DNA from: an uncultured Poribacteria bacterium
GTDB lineage: Bacteria > Poribacteria > WGA-4E > WGA-3G
Assembly (NCBI GenBank): GCA_951828385.1
Contig: OX639973.1
Coordinates: 3,525,200-3,589,199 of the forward strand
Length of the DNA stretch: 64,000 nucleotides
Direction of reading: 5' to 3'
The first letter of the stretch is position 1; each line of letters begins with the position of its first letter. Shown one piece after another: positions 33,190 to 42,501 of this stretch. Below the pieces are notes generated by a model. The model had not been told where the DNA came from, searched no databases, and worked only from the letters and a program-made list of their open reading frames with translations. The position numbers and the translations under genes are program-made.

Positions 33190-34200
33190 ATGTTTCAAAC
33201 GCGGCTTAACTTAAGCGTGTTGGCTGTTATCCTCACGACAGTCATTTTGATTGCAGCAGCTTCAGGGGAGAAGGCAGTGACAACTCCAGACACATTAAAA
33301 GTAGGAATGATCGCCCCCGATTTTACCTTGAAAGATGAAGAAGGCGTTGAGCGGAGTCTCAGCGACTATATCGGGCAGAAGAGTATCGTCCTCGCATTTT
33401 ATCCAAAAGATTTCACCGGTGGCTGAACGGCTGAACTTTGCTCGCTCCGGGATAGTTTGAGCGAGATAGAAGCAACCGGAAGTGTTCTTTTCGGTGTTAG
33501 CGTTGACGATGTTGAATCGCATAAACGGTTTAGAGCAGAACAAAAATTTGGGTTTTCCCTGTTAGCGGACACCGAATTTGAGGTGAGCAAACAGTACAGC
33601 GGGATCATCGAGCGTTTCAACGCTTCAAAACGGACAACCTTCATCATCGATAAAGCAGGATACATCCGCGCTATTGACACAGAAGTCAATGTCAAAACGC
33701 ACGGTGAAGATGTTGTCGCCCTGCTTAAGGCAGTGTTACCGAAGATAGAAGTCGGGCAACCTGCGCCAGATTTCATCGCAACGGACAGTACAGGCAAAAG
33801 TTATCAGCTCAGCGAGTTAATCGAGAAAAAGAACGTCGTTCTATCGTTTTACCCGCGCGACTTCGGGCGTGGCTGAACGGCGCAAGTTTGCTCGCTCCGG
33901 GATGAGTCGAGTCATTTAGCAAAATACGATGCCCAGATTTTTGGGATCACCCACAATGACGCAGCTTCGCGTCAGAAATTTTCTGAAGAAAATCAGTTGA
34001 ACTTCCCGCTTTTGGTAGACACTGGCCGTAATCTCGCGCTCCTGTACGGTGCAACGGATGCCTCAGATGGCGCAATCCAACGGTCCGCTATCATCATTGA
34101 TAAAACCGGGAAGATTGTGGAGATTGACCAAAAGGTGAACGCCAGTACACACGGAACAGATTTAGTTAATTTCTTCAAAACTTTGGAAACGTCAAATTAA
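33190..34200 (+). CDS. Tandem two-domain peroxiredoxin (BCP/PrxQ-like) with two selenocysteines
   Basis: A single 336-residue frame broken only by TGA at codon 79 (33424-33426) and TGA at codon 229 (33874-33876). A signal peptide or anchor (LSVLAVILTTVILIAAASG) precedes two AhpC/TSA domains (about 34-180 and 184-336). Each TGA replaces the peroxidatic Cys: FYPKDFTGG-U-TAELCSLRD and FYPRDFGRG-U-TAQVCSLRD, compared with the FYPKDFTPGCTxxxCxxRD of BCP. The UxxxxC spacing equals the CxxxxC of PrxQ. A hairpin follows each TGA. Predicted periplasmic peroxide reductase using Sec. GGAGG lies before ATG 33190. No sel genes are in the window, so Sec decoding is inferred. Standard gene callers would split it into three. 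Confidence 0.85.
33441..33465 (+). promoter_or_regulatory. Candidate bacterial SECIS hairpin after the first UGA
   Basis: CTCGCTC (33441-33447), loop CGGGATAGTTT, GAGCGAG (33459-33465): a perfect 7-bp stem beginning 15 nt after the UGA, the distance expected for a SelB-binding bSECIS inside the reading frame. Confidence 0.6.
33891..33911 (+). promoter_or_regulatory. Candidate bacterial SECIS hairpin after the second UGA
   Basis: CTCGCTC (33891-33897), loop CGGGAT, then GAG-T-CGAG (33904-33911): the same 7 bp with one bulged U on the 3' arm, again starting 15 nt after the UGA. The apical loop begins CGGGAU as in the first copy. Confidence 0.6.
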
Positions 34201-34203
34201 TAG

Positions 34204-34818
34204 ATGGTGCGTAGCAATTTATCAACAATTCCGGCAGGTATAGCGTGGGGCACGTCTGTCTTGTTTAGCCCATTTTTGGTGCCAATCGCCACGGCTGTCG
34301 GTGTTGTTCAAAAGCATGCGGACCCGCAAAACGCCCTCCGGTGGTTAGCGATTGTTGCGCTATTTGTTACTGTACTGCCCGCACTCTCAATAGCACTCAT
34401 GGTGCGGTTTGCGAAAGTGAGCGATTTTCATCTACAGAACAGAGAGGAACGGCTCTTACCGTTATGCTGCACGCTTGTCAGTATGATTATAGGGACGGTT
34501 CTCCTCCACCAGTTGGGTGCGGCACGGGAAATCGTTTGGGCGGGAGTCGCCTACATCACCAATAGTCTCATTTTCTCGGCAATTACCCCGATTTGGAAAA
34601 TCAGCTTTCACAGTAGCGTTGCCACCGGATGTGTCACTGTCCTCGTCATGCTCGTTAACCCACACTTCGGCTGGCTATTTCTGTTGATTCCATTGATTTC
34701 ATGGGCGCGGGTTTACCGAAAACGTCACACGCTCCTCCAAACCGTTGTCGGCGCGGTACTGGCTGTTGGGAATACGGTCATTGTTCTGTATATAGTACGA
34801 CTTGGCAGCCAAAGTTAA
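34204..34818 (+). CDS. PAP2-like (phosphatidic acid phosphatase-related) membrane protein
   Basis: 204 residues, about six membrane helices. KVSDFHLQNREERLLPL after the second helix and WKISFHSSVATG followed by WARVYRKRHTLLQTVVGA resemble the PAP2 active-site motifs (KxSxHx6 and Rx6Hx3Q/D). A membrane lipid-phosphate phosphatase or related role is likely, though the last acidic residue is Gln here. It begins 4 bp after the peroxiredoxin stop codon, so it is probably cotranscribed. No own Shine-Dalgarno. Confidence 0.6.
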   Translation: MVRSNLSTIPAGIAWGTSVLFSPFLVPIATAVGVVQKHADPQNALRWLAIVALFVTVLPALSIALMVRFAKVSDFHLQNREERLLPLCCTLVSMIIGTVLLHQLGAAREIVWAGVAYITNSLIFSAITPIWKISFHSSVATGCVTVLVMLVNPHFGWLFLLIPLISWARVYRKRHTLLQTVVGAVLAVGNTVIVLYIVRLGSQS

Positions 34819-34868
34819 AGAACAACAGTCTGATGGATGATACCATTTCTAAAAATAGAGTAGCTTAT

Positions 34869-37800
34869 ATGCAAATCAAACATCTATTTTTGCCCCTCAC
34901 GATTATCTGCACGCTTTTACTGCCAAGTTTCGTCCGCGCGCAACAGGATGATCCGCAAGTGGTGAACGTCCCCGATCCGAATTTAGCAGCAGCGATCAGA
35001 AACGCGACTGATGCCGACACAATTACGACGCACACGATGCTGACTCTGACGAGTTTATATGCCAACGGTTACGGGATAGAAGACCTCACCGGCCTTGAAC
35101 ACGCACACAACCTCTACACTTTGGGGCTTAGTGATAACAACATCTCGGATATATCACCACTCGCCGAACTAAAAAACGCACAAGACCTCAGAAGTTTAAC
35201 TCTTTCTCATAACAACATCTCGGACATATCACCACTCGCCGAACTCACGCAAGTGGGCTATTTGCATCTTGATAATAACAACATCTCGGACATATCGCCT
35301 CTCGCTGAACTCAAAAATTTGAGGCAGTTGCTTCTTTACGATAACAACATCTCGGATATATCGCCCCTCGCCGAACTCACGCAAGTGGAGCGATTGTGGC
35401 TTGACGATAACAACATCTCGGACATATCACCTCTTGCCGAATTAAAAAACTTGGAGAAGTTGCTTCTTCGCGATAACAATATCTCGGATGTATCCCCTCT
35501 CGCCGGACTTACACAGCTGGAACAATTGGGGCTTCATCGTAACAACATCTCGGATATATCCCCTCTCGCTGGACTTACAAAACTGATACTATCGTGGGAC
35601 ATATTACTTTATGCTAAAAACCTTTCAGAACTTTTACCCTTCGCTGGACGTCTGGAACATTTGACTTTTAGCTATAAAAACATCTCGAACATATCACCTC
35701 TCGCTGAATTCAAAAACTTGGTTTCGTTGGATCTTCGTAATAACAACATATCGGATGTATCACCCCTCGCCGAACTCACGCAACTTAATTCTTTGGTTCT
35801 TCAGGATAACAACATCTCGGATATATCACCCCTTGCCGAACTCACACAACTCAATTCTTTGAATCTTGAGAATAATAATATCTTCGATGTATCACCCCTT
35901 GCCGAACTCACACAACTCAATTCTTTGGTTCTTCAGAGTAACAACATCTCGGATGTATCACCATTGGTCGGGTTAATAAATCTGAAACAGCCCGGGTACC
36001 TTTACAACGCGTTGTCTCTTAGTAACAATCCACTGAATTATACCTCCATCAACACACATATCCCGGCCATGCAAGCGAAAGGGATCGACGTAGCATTTTG
36101 GGAGCGAGTCCCAGAGACACTCCTACAAATATCAGGGGACACCCAACAAGGCGGTGTCAATTCGACATTGCCGCTCCCGTTTGTCGTGGAAGTGTTGGAT
36201 CAGCGGCGCGGACGGTTTTCAGGGGTACCGGTGACATTTACCATCACTGCGGGGGAAGGCAAACTCAGCGCGACAACCGTTGAAACAGACTTCTACGGTA
36301 GAGTATCGGTACATTTGCGGATGGGAGCAACACCCGGTACGACAACTGTCGAGGTAAGTGCACCGAATATCTCGGAACCCCTACTGTTTACAGCAACCAC
36401 CATCCCGGAAAGCCCACCGGTGATTGTCCGCGATGCGAACCTTCGAGCGAAGATAATGGAAACCCTCGGCACACCCTTCGGTGAGGTGCTAACCCACACG
36501 GATATGTTGCAGCTGCGGACATTGGCGGCGGACAATATGAACATCTATGATCTCACAGGGTTGGAATATGCCGCTAATCTGACGAGTCTATCGCTGCAGG
36601 ACAACATGATAGCAAATGTGCTACCCCTATTTGCATTAACGCAACTGACAACGTTGGACCTCAGGAACAATTGGTTATCGGATGTGTCGCCCTTGACGAA
36701 CTTAGTCCATTTAAAAAACGGGCAAGGAGTATTACTGCAAGGCAACCGCCTGAATACTGCCGCTATCCATAAATATATTCCATACCTACAGACAGCCGGT
36801 GTGAACGTCAGTTTTGATAGTACCGTGACGGAGTCAGAGTATATCGTACGACCCATCTATCTCCGTGGGCCCGGTCTTCGACATGACCCCGAAACGTTTG
36901 AAGAGATAAAAAACTTGATGCGGGAGGTACAACAATTTTACGCCGATCAGATGGAAATCTACGGCTTCGGCAGGAAGACCTTCCAGTTTGAGACCGACGC
37001 GGACGGGAACGCCTTTGTGTATCACGTTAACGGAAGATTTTTTGGAGAAAACGCGTTACCAACATTCAATAAATTTGATTCATCAAAGAATATTATTCGT
37101 CTTCTCTTCGTGGAGGATCTGAATCCCAACACAGTGAGCTATCCATGCGGTCAAGGGCACGGCGATAGCCATAGCGGATATGCAGAAGTGGCCTGCTTTA
37201 GTTTCATAACAGTTGCCCATGAACTTGGACACGCTTTTGGCTTACCTCACGATTTCCGCTATCGTCCTTCAAGTCCTGCTGGTTATATAATGTCGTACGG
37301 GAGCCAGAGAATGCTCTCCCAATGTGCGGCGGAGTGGTTGGATGTCCACCGCTACTTCAACACTGAGCGCACTGCCGCTGATGGAGACGTTACAATCGAG
37401 GTGTTACCGCCTCTCCGACATCCACCGAATGCTATCCGTCTCCGCTTTAATGTAACTGCACCCGCGGGACTTCACCAAGCACGGATTTCTGGAATTGATC
37501 AAATTGGAACGTTTAGTGGTCGCAAGGAGCCTGGATTGATTGCTTGTAAACTTTTAAACGGAAATCAGAGCGAAACTGTCGATTTTGTCATCCCCCCTTT
37601 ATCTCCTGACACGTTCGGTGTAGTCCTGACAGTTGTTGATAAGCATGGAAATACCGGAAGCGCAGGAAGCGGTACAGTCGATGTGCCTTCTCTGCTACCT
37701 GAACAACCCGTCTCAATACCGGACCCCAATTTAGCAGCGGCAATCCGAAAAGAGATTGGCGAGGCTATCACGACCCGGACACTGTTTAATCTAATAGAGC

Positions 37801-39542
37801 TTTCTGCCGGAGAGATAACAGACCTCACCGGTATAGAATACGCAAGCAACCTCAGAGTATTGGGACTTTCTGGTTCAATATCAGATATTTCACCCTTATC
37901 AGGTTTGACACAATTACGTCGTTTGTCTCTTGGTGGTAACAACATATCGGATATAACCGCTCTTACCGAACTCAAAAACTTGAGAGGTTTATACCTTGAT
38001 AATAACAACATATCGGATATAACCTCTCTTGCCGAACTCAAAGAGATCGATTGGTTGTCGCTTCGCAATAACAACATATCGGATATATCCCCTCTTGCCG
38101 AACCCACACAGATCCGTTGGTTGTATCTTTCCAACAACAACATTTCGGACGTAGTGCCTCTCGTTAAGCTCGCTTCGGTGATTCCATCTCGGAATTCATT
38201 GCATCTTTATCTTGATCAGAATAATATCTCAGATATATCCCCCTTTTTGGCGTTAGATCCCCCGGAAACGAGGCGGCTATGGTTATCTCTGTGGGGCAAT
38301 CCGTTGAACGATGCCTCCAGAAATAGACACATCCCGGCACTGCAGGCAAAAGGGATTCAATTTACATTTTCACCTTTTATCCAAGCTTATGCACGAAGCG
38401 AAATCACGGGACCCTGGCTCTGGATGATCGCACCTACTATACAGTTCGAGGGTGGTGCGCACTCCATAGATGTGGATTCGCTCGCCGCTGCCAGCAACGG
38501 AACTGTCACGGAAGCAGATGTCGCAATCCACGGGGCAAACGCAGGTGATAGGCTCGGAAATTTCGTCTGGACACCCGGACGTATTTCTGCTCTCCAAAAC
38601 AATAATATCAATGACTGTCTCAACAGGATCGGGATGATAGAAGGCGATGTGAACGACCATTCGGCTTACGCCTTGTTTTCGTGGGTCTCTGATACCGATG
38701 GAACACGCAGGATGTATGTCGGTTATGATGATGCCATCAAAATCTGGCTCAACGGGGAAATGGTTTACAGAACTGCTGCGAATAGGCACCTATATAATTC
38801 TGGTGCGAGCTTTCAAGTGAATTTAAAGCGTGGACAGAATCTGCTGCTTGTAAAGGTAAGTCAATGGGAAGGGGATTGGAGTATGTTCGTCGGTATTGAT
38901 GGGTTTGAAGACATACAGGCACCCGACATAGCGGCGGATGTCAACGGCGATGGCGTGGTGAACGTTCAAGACCTCGTGCTGGTGTCCGCTAACTTTGGGG
39001 AGACGGGTCAGCAGAGTGCGGATGTCAACGGGGATGGTGTCGTCAACATTGCCGACCTCGTCTTGATAGCAGGTGCGTTAGGGAACGCGGCAGCTGCGCC
39101 TTCAGCATTCCGTGGGACTGCTACGGCGTTACCGTCGCGCGCCACAATTGAGCAGTGGTTGGTAGATGCATACCGGCTGCCGCGCCTTGACGCGCGTTTG
39201 GCGCGTGGGATCGCGTGGCTGGAACATATCTTGGCGGCGTTAGTACCAGAGGAGACAGCCGTGCTGACGAATTATCCGAACCCTTTCAACCCGGAGACGT
39301 GGATACCCTACGAGTTGGCAACACCTGCGGAAGTGACGCTGCGTATCTATGCTGTAGAGGGTGCTTTGGTGCGGCGTTTGGTTTTGGGGCATAGAGCAGC
39401 AGGCATCTATCGTAGCAAGAGTCGTGCGGCGTATTGGGATGGCAGGAACGCGCAAGGCGAGAAAGTCGCGAGCGGTGTCTATTTCTATACATTCTCAGCA
39501 GGCGATTTTGAAGCCACGCGGAAGATGTTAGTAAGGAAATAA
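34869..39542 (+). CDS. Giant secreted LRR / metzincin / dockerin protein with T9SS-like sorting domain
   Basis: About 1557 residues from the ATG at 34869, which starts a signal peptide (MQIKHLFLPLTIICTLLLPS); an ATG at 34833 is possible. In order: a first internalin-type LRR block (about 30-400, ~15 repeats around NNISDISPLAEL); a Big/invasin-like Ig domain (VPVTFTITAGEGKLSA); a short LRR block; a zinc metalloprotease with HELGHAFGLPH and Met-turn YIMSYG; a third LRR block; a carbohydrate-binding-like sandwich (DDAIKIWLNGEMVYRT); a two-repeat type I dockerin (ADVNGDGVVNVQDLVLVSAN, ADVNGDGVVNIADLVLIAGA); and a C-terminal NYPNPFNPETWIPYEL...ATRKMLVRK domain typical of type IX secretion cargo. 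Probably a cell-surface protease and adhesin. Confidence 0.88.
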   Translation: MQIKHLFLPLTIICTLLLPSFVRAQQDDPQVVNVPDPNLAAAIRNATDADTITTHTMLTLTSLYANGYGIEDLTGLEHAHNLYTLGLSDNNISDISPLAELKNAQDLRSLTLSHNNISDISPLAELTQVGYLHLDNNNISDISPLAELKNLRQLLLYDNNISDISPLAELTQVERLWLDDNNISDISPLAELKNLEKLLLRDNNISDVSPLAGLTQLEQLGLHRNNISDISPLAGLTKLILSWDILLYAKNLSELLPFAGRLEHLTFSYKNISNISPLAEFKNLVSLDLRNNNISDVSPLAELTQLNSLVLQDNNISDISPLAELTQLNSLNLENNNIFDVSPLAELTQLNSLVLQSNNISDVSPLVGLINLKQPGYLYNALSLSNNPLNYTSINTHIPAMQAKGIDVAFWERVPETLLQISGDTQQGGVNSTLPLPFVVEVLDQRRGRFSGVPVTFTITAGEGKLSATTVETDFYGRVSVHLRMGATPGTTTVEVSAPNISEPLLFTATTIPESPPVIVRDANLRAKIMETLGTPFGEVLTHTDMLQLRTLAADNMNIYDLTGLEYAANLTSLSLQDNMIANVLPLFALTQLTTLDLRNNWLSDVSPLTNLVHLKNGQGVLLQGNRLNTAAIHKYIPYLQTAGVNVSFDSTVTESEYIVRPIYLRGPGLRHDPETFEEIKNLMREVQQFYADQMEIYGFGRKTFQFETDADGNAFVYHVNGRFFGENALPTFNKFDSSKNIIRLLFVEDLNPNTVSYPCGQGHGDSHSGYAEVACFSFITVAHELGHAFGLPHDFRYRPSSPAGYIMSYGSQRMLSQCAAEWLDVHRYFNTERTAADGDVTIEVLPPLRHPPNAIRLRFNVTAPAGLHQARISGIDQIGTFSGRKEPGLIACKLLNGNQSETVDFVIPPLSPDTFGVVLTVVDKHGNTGSAGSGTVDVPSLLPEQPVSIPDPNLAAAIRKEIGEAITTRTLFNLIELSAGEITDLTGIEYASNLRVLGLSGSISDISPLSGLTQLRRLSLGGNNISDITALTELKNLRGLYLDNNNISDITSLAELKEIDWLSLRNNNISDISPLAEPTQIRWLYLSNNNISDVVPLVKLASVIPSRNSLHLYLDQNNISDISPFLALDPPETRRLWLSLWGNPLNDASRNRHIPALQAKGIQFTFSPFIQAYARSEITGPWLWMIAPTIQFEGGAHSIDVDSLAAASNGTVTEADVAIHGANAGDRLGNFVWTPGRISALQNNNINDCLNRIGMIEGDVNDHSAYALFSWVSDTDGTRRMYVGYDDAIKIWLNGEMVYRTAANRHLYNSGASFQVNLKRGQNLLLVKVSQWEGDWSMFVGIDGFEDIQAPDIAADVNGDGVVNVQDLVLVSANFGETGQQSADVNGDGVVNIADLVLIAGALGNAAAAPSAFRGTATALPSRATIEQWLVDAYRLPRLDARLARGIAWLEHILAALVPEETAVLTNYPNPFNPETWIPYELATPAEVTLRIYAVEGALVRRLVLGHRAAGIYRSKSRAAYWDGRNAQGEKVASGVYFYTFSAGDFEATRKMLVRK
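35127..35980 (+). repeat. LRR-encoding tandem DNA repeats, block 1
   Basis: About a dozen near-identical copies of the sequence around AACAACATCTCGGATATATC, spaced 66-75 bp (22-25 codons). The very high nucleotide identity suggests recent expansion or ongoing repeat gain and loss. Confidence 0.85.
37880..38245 (+). repeat. LRR-encoding tandem DNA repeats, block 2
   Basis: Five to six further copies of the AACAACATATCGGATAT repeat at roughly 66-bp spacing in the third LRR block of the same gene. Confidence 0.8.
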
Positions 39543-39543
39543 G

Positions 39544-40374
39544 TCATCGTGCCTGTCTGAGAGGTGGCAAATTATCCCAATCGCACTCTAAGCAAAAATC
39601 GGCTTCTCTACCGAGTCGGCGTACCCTGCCGCCACACTCAGGGCACTTATTAATGCGAGGCGAGTTTGTATCTTCGGTACTCGGTGGAAACATGAGCAAC
39701 TGTTCTATCGGTAAAGGCTGCTCTCTTTGGCCAACAAGTTGGAGTTGCAGACTCTCAATTATATCGCGGGTATCAAGTTTAAATGGCGGTGGTGAATTCT
39801 CGGCGAGGTTAATAAAATCGCTCCGGTAGACCCGAATGGTGTTTTCTTCTCGCACCTGTCGAATAAAAAGTGTATATTTATCAGGGGCTACCAAATAAGC
39901 TGCAGTATCCAAGATATGTCTGCGGGGTTTGATTGTTATCTCGTATCCACCATAGTGGAAAATAGAGGTGTTCGCGTCAGGCTGCATCTGGCAGATTTCA
40001 AAGAGTTCATGGGAACGCGAGGTGGAAAGGATCAATGCATATTGTTGGCAAGGATGGTGCGCGAGGCGTTCAAATGGCAGAAAATCTTCAGGTTCAGCAC
40101 TATTTCGGAGAAACGTGATAAAGGTCGCGTAAGCGTTTTCAGTGGCTTCGTGCAAGATCACCTGGCTTAATCTTCGCGACTCTGGTGTACGCGGCACATC
40201 AGCCCGGTTAATCTCCCGGGCGTAAAGCTCAACTTGCACATTAACGTCAATAGACTGACTTTCAGTGCTAATACGCTGCAGGCGTTCTATAGGCTGATCC
40301 GCGATTTTCAGGACAAAAGGTAACATAGCAACCCGTTTATACTCCTTAAATGAAGGGTGTAACAAGTGTAGCAT
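39544..40374 (-). CDS. Hypothetical protein with C-terminal zinc ribbon
   Basis: 276 residues; ATG at 40326 (MLPFVLKIADQP) is an alternative start. The first ~225 residues are not recognised (mixed alpha/beta, e.g. FITFLRNSAEPEDFLPFERL, YEITIKPRRHILD). The end has a CPECGG-x9-CLEC zinc ribbon at about residues 243-262. No signal peptide; a nucleic-acid or protein-binding role is possible. It is convergent with the giant LRR gene, stops only 1 bp apart, with no visible terminator. Confidence 0.55.
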   Translation of the reverse strand: MLHLLHPSFKEYKRVAMLPFVLKIADQPIERLQRISTESQSIDVNVQVELYAREINRADVPRTPESRRLSQVILHEATENAYATFITFLRNSAEPEDFLPFERLAHHPCQQYALILSTSRSHELFEICQMQPDANTSIFHYGGYEITIKPRRHILDTAAYLVAPDKYTLFIRQVREENTIRVYRSDFINLAENSPPPFKLDTRDIIESLQLQLVGQREQPLPIEQLLMFPPSTEDTNSPRINKCPECGGRVRRLGREADFCLECDWDNLPPLRQAR

Positions 40375-40589
40375 AGATGCGGATCTTTGTCCAGTCTAAT
40401 TATGGAAACCAGAAATTTAATCCAAGAATTTAGGATGCTTTTTGGCTTCGTGACAACTCGGTGTTTACACACCCTCATTACAGAACAAACGAAATTACTG
40501 AACGACTGAGCAACTTTTCAAACAAAAAATTTAATTTACATTTTTTGTTGTCTGTTATATTAACGCAATTATTTAGAAAGGAACAGGTT

Positions 40590-41336
40590 ATGTCAGGGCA
40601 CTCTAAATGGTCAACGATCAAACATAAAAAAGCAGCGAACGACTCCAGACGCGGCAAACTCTTCTCAAAGTTAGTCAAAGAAATTACAGCGGCTGCGCGC
40701 ATCGGTGGTGGCGAGATAGACACCAATCCACGACTGAGAACCGCCATTGCCGCCGCAAAATCGAGCAATGTCCCCAACGATAACATTGCAAAAGCGATTC
40801 TTCGTGGTACCGGTGAACTTGAGGGTGAAACCTACGAAGAAATTCTCTATGAAGGCTACGGGCCCGGTGGTGTCGCCGTGATGATAGAAGTCTTGACCGA
40901 CAACCGCAATCGGGCTGTCGCAGCGATCCGACATGCCTTTAGCAAACACGAAGGCAGAATTGGGGAACGCGGATGTGTCGCATGGGGATTCAATAAATGT
41001 GGATTGATCGTCGTCACGCCTGATAGCATTGATGAAGAAGAATTGTTCATGACCGCGGTTGAAGCCGGTGCTGAAGATGTAACCGCTTCCGAAACAGGTA
41101 TGGAAATCGTTACACCGTTTGAGATGTTCGATAGCGTCCTAACAACAATTCAGGAAACATCTGCTGAAGTTCAACTCGCTGAAATTAGCATGATTCCACA
41201 AAATACAGTGAAACTCGAAGGGAAAGAAGCGGAACGGATGTTACGCCTCATGGATGCCCTTGATGAACTCGATGATGTTCAAAAGGTTTATGCTAATTTC
41301 GATATCCCCGACAACCTTTTGGAAGCTGCAGCTTAA
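40590..41336 (+). CDS. YebC/PmpR family transcriptional/translational regulator
   Basis: 248 residues from the ATG at 40590 (AAAGGA upstream); MSGHSKWSTIKHKKAANDSRRGKLFSKLVKEI is the exact family start. Further signatures: NVPNDNIAKAI, YEGYGPGGVAVMIE, DNRNRAV, and the ending DDVQKVYANFDI. The family acts in relief of polyproline stalling and/or transcription control. It heads the ruvCAB operon, the common arrangement. The 215 bp upstream hold no gene. Confidence 0.94.
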   Translation: MSGHSKWSTIKHKKAANDSRRGKLFSKLVKEITAAARIGGGEIDTNPRLRTAIAAAKSSNVPNDNIAKAILRGTGELEGETYEEILYEGYGPGGVAVMIEVLTDNRNRAVAAIRHAFSKHEGRIGERGCVAWGFNKCGLIVVTPDSIDEEELFMTAVEAGAEDVTASETGMEIVTPFEMFDSVLTTIQETSAEVQLAEISMIPQNTVKLEGKEAERMLRLMDALDELDDVQKVYANFDIPDNLLEAAA

Positions 41337-41356
41337 CTATACACAGAGTAGAAAAA

Positions 41357-41857
41357 TTGATAATCCTTGGTATCGACCCAGGCATTGCGAATACTGGATA
41401 CGGTGTGGTTGAATCTCACGCCAACCGTCACATCCCGCGGGACTTCGGCAATATTAGAACCAGCCCGAAAACAGCATCGGAAGTACGACTGAAACAAATT
41501 TACGATGCCGTAACCGGTTTGATTGCGGAACACGCTATTGAGAGTGTCGTTCTTGAGGATATTTTCTTTAGTAAAAATGTAAGCAGCGCGTTCGCTGTTG
41601 GTGAAGTCAAGGGCATCGTGAAACTTGCGGCGGCAAATGCGGATTGTCCGGTTACACTATACACGCCTACACAAGTTAAACAAGCGATTGTCGGTTACGG
41701 AAAAGCCACGAAACCGCAAATGCAAAAAATGGTGCAGGTACTGCTGAAACTTAAGGAACCGCCTCGCCCGGATCACGCGGCAGATGCGCTCGCCCTCACG
41801 CTTTGCCATGCGCGTTCTTATAAAGTCCTTGAACTTCGTAAAAAATTGACGCAGTAG
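41357..41857 (+). CDS. ruvC: Crossover junction endodeoxyribonuclease RuvC
   Basis: 166 residues with a TTG start giving ILGIDPGIANTGYGVV. Catalytic acids: Asp in GIDPG, Glu in VVLEDIFF, and the pair in PDHAADALALTLCH. TPTQVKQAIVGYGKATKPQMQ is the DNA-binding/dimer region. It resolves Holliday junctions with RuvAB, encoded directly downstream. Confidence 0.95.
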   Translation: MIILGIDPGIANTGYGVVESHANRHIPRDFGNIRTSPKTASEVRLKQIYDAVTGLIAEHAIESVVLEDIFFSKNVSSAFAVGEVKGIVKLAAANADCPVTLYTPTQVKQAIVGYGKATKPQMQKMVQVLLKLKEPPRPDHAADALALTLCHARSYKVLELRKKLTQ

Positions 41858-41890
41858 CATTCGCGTGCCTCTGTCCAAAGGAATAGTCAG

Positions 41891-42487
41891 ATGATCGCTT
41901 ATATCAAAGGCATTATCGTCCATAAAGAGACAAAACAGGTTATCGTAGATGTCAACGGTATCGGGTATATCCTTGACGTACCACCGAGAGTCGCAACCGG
42001 TTTACCCGCTATAGGTGATACCGTTACCCTCTATACGTATTACTACCAAAACCGTGAAAACAAGATTACGCTCTACGGGTTTCCTTCAAGGGACGCAGTC
42101 AAAGTTTTTGAATTGGCACTGACTGTGTCTGGTGTGGGACCGGCACTCGCGCAAAACATCGTTGCGCGGTTGTCCCCTTTACAATTCCAACGCGCTATCA
42201 ACCGGGGCGAAGCTACCACCCTGATGCGGGTGCCACGGTTAAGCAAAGACCTTGCACAAGTTATCATTACCAAATTGAAAAAGAATATCGCTACAATGAA
42301 ATTTGAAGGCGATGCTGACCCTTCAAAATCCATGGCTCCAAACGCAGAGGTGATCGAAATGCTTGTCAATCTTGGTGCATCAGAACTTGAAGCAGAACAA
42401 GCCGTCGAAAAAGCACAAAAAGTCCTCGGCGACTCTGCACAACGGGAGAACTTAATCAAACAGGCACTGCGTTATATCCGAAATTAG
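41891..42487 (+). CDS. ruvA: Holliday junction branch migration protein RuvA
   Basis: 198 residues: OB-fold N-terminus (MIAYIKGIIVHKETKQVIVD), HhH region VSGVGPALAQNIVARLSP and the RuvB-binding C-terminal domain (EVIEMLVNLGASELEAEQAV). It forms the tetramer that holds the junction. 33 bp after ruvC. Confidence 0.95.
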   Translation: MIAYIKGIIVHKETKQVIVDVNGIGYILDVPPRVATGLPAIGDTVTLYTYYYQNRENKITLYGFPSRDAVKVFELALTVSGVGPALAQNIVARLSPLQFQRAINRGEATTLMRVPRLSKDLAQVIITKLKKNIATMKFEGDADPSKSMAPNAEVIEMLVNLGASELEAEQAVEKAQKVLGDSAQRENLIKQALRYIRN

Positions 42488-42501
42488 TCTTTATTTTCTG
42501 A

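Noticed and set aside
33457-33876. Separate small peroxiredoxin genes at 33190-33426, 33457-33876 and 33997-34200
   Set aside because: All three are in one frame, the breaks are both TGA at the catalytic residue and the middle and last pieces lack proper starts; a single selenoprotein explains them better.
37565-38143. Minus-strand ORF with repeated ISDMLLL motif
   Set aside because: It is the antisense reading of the LRR-coding repeats.
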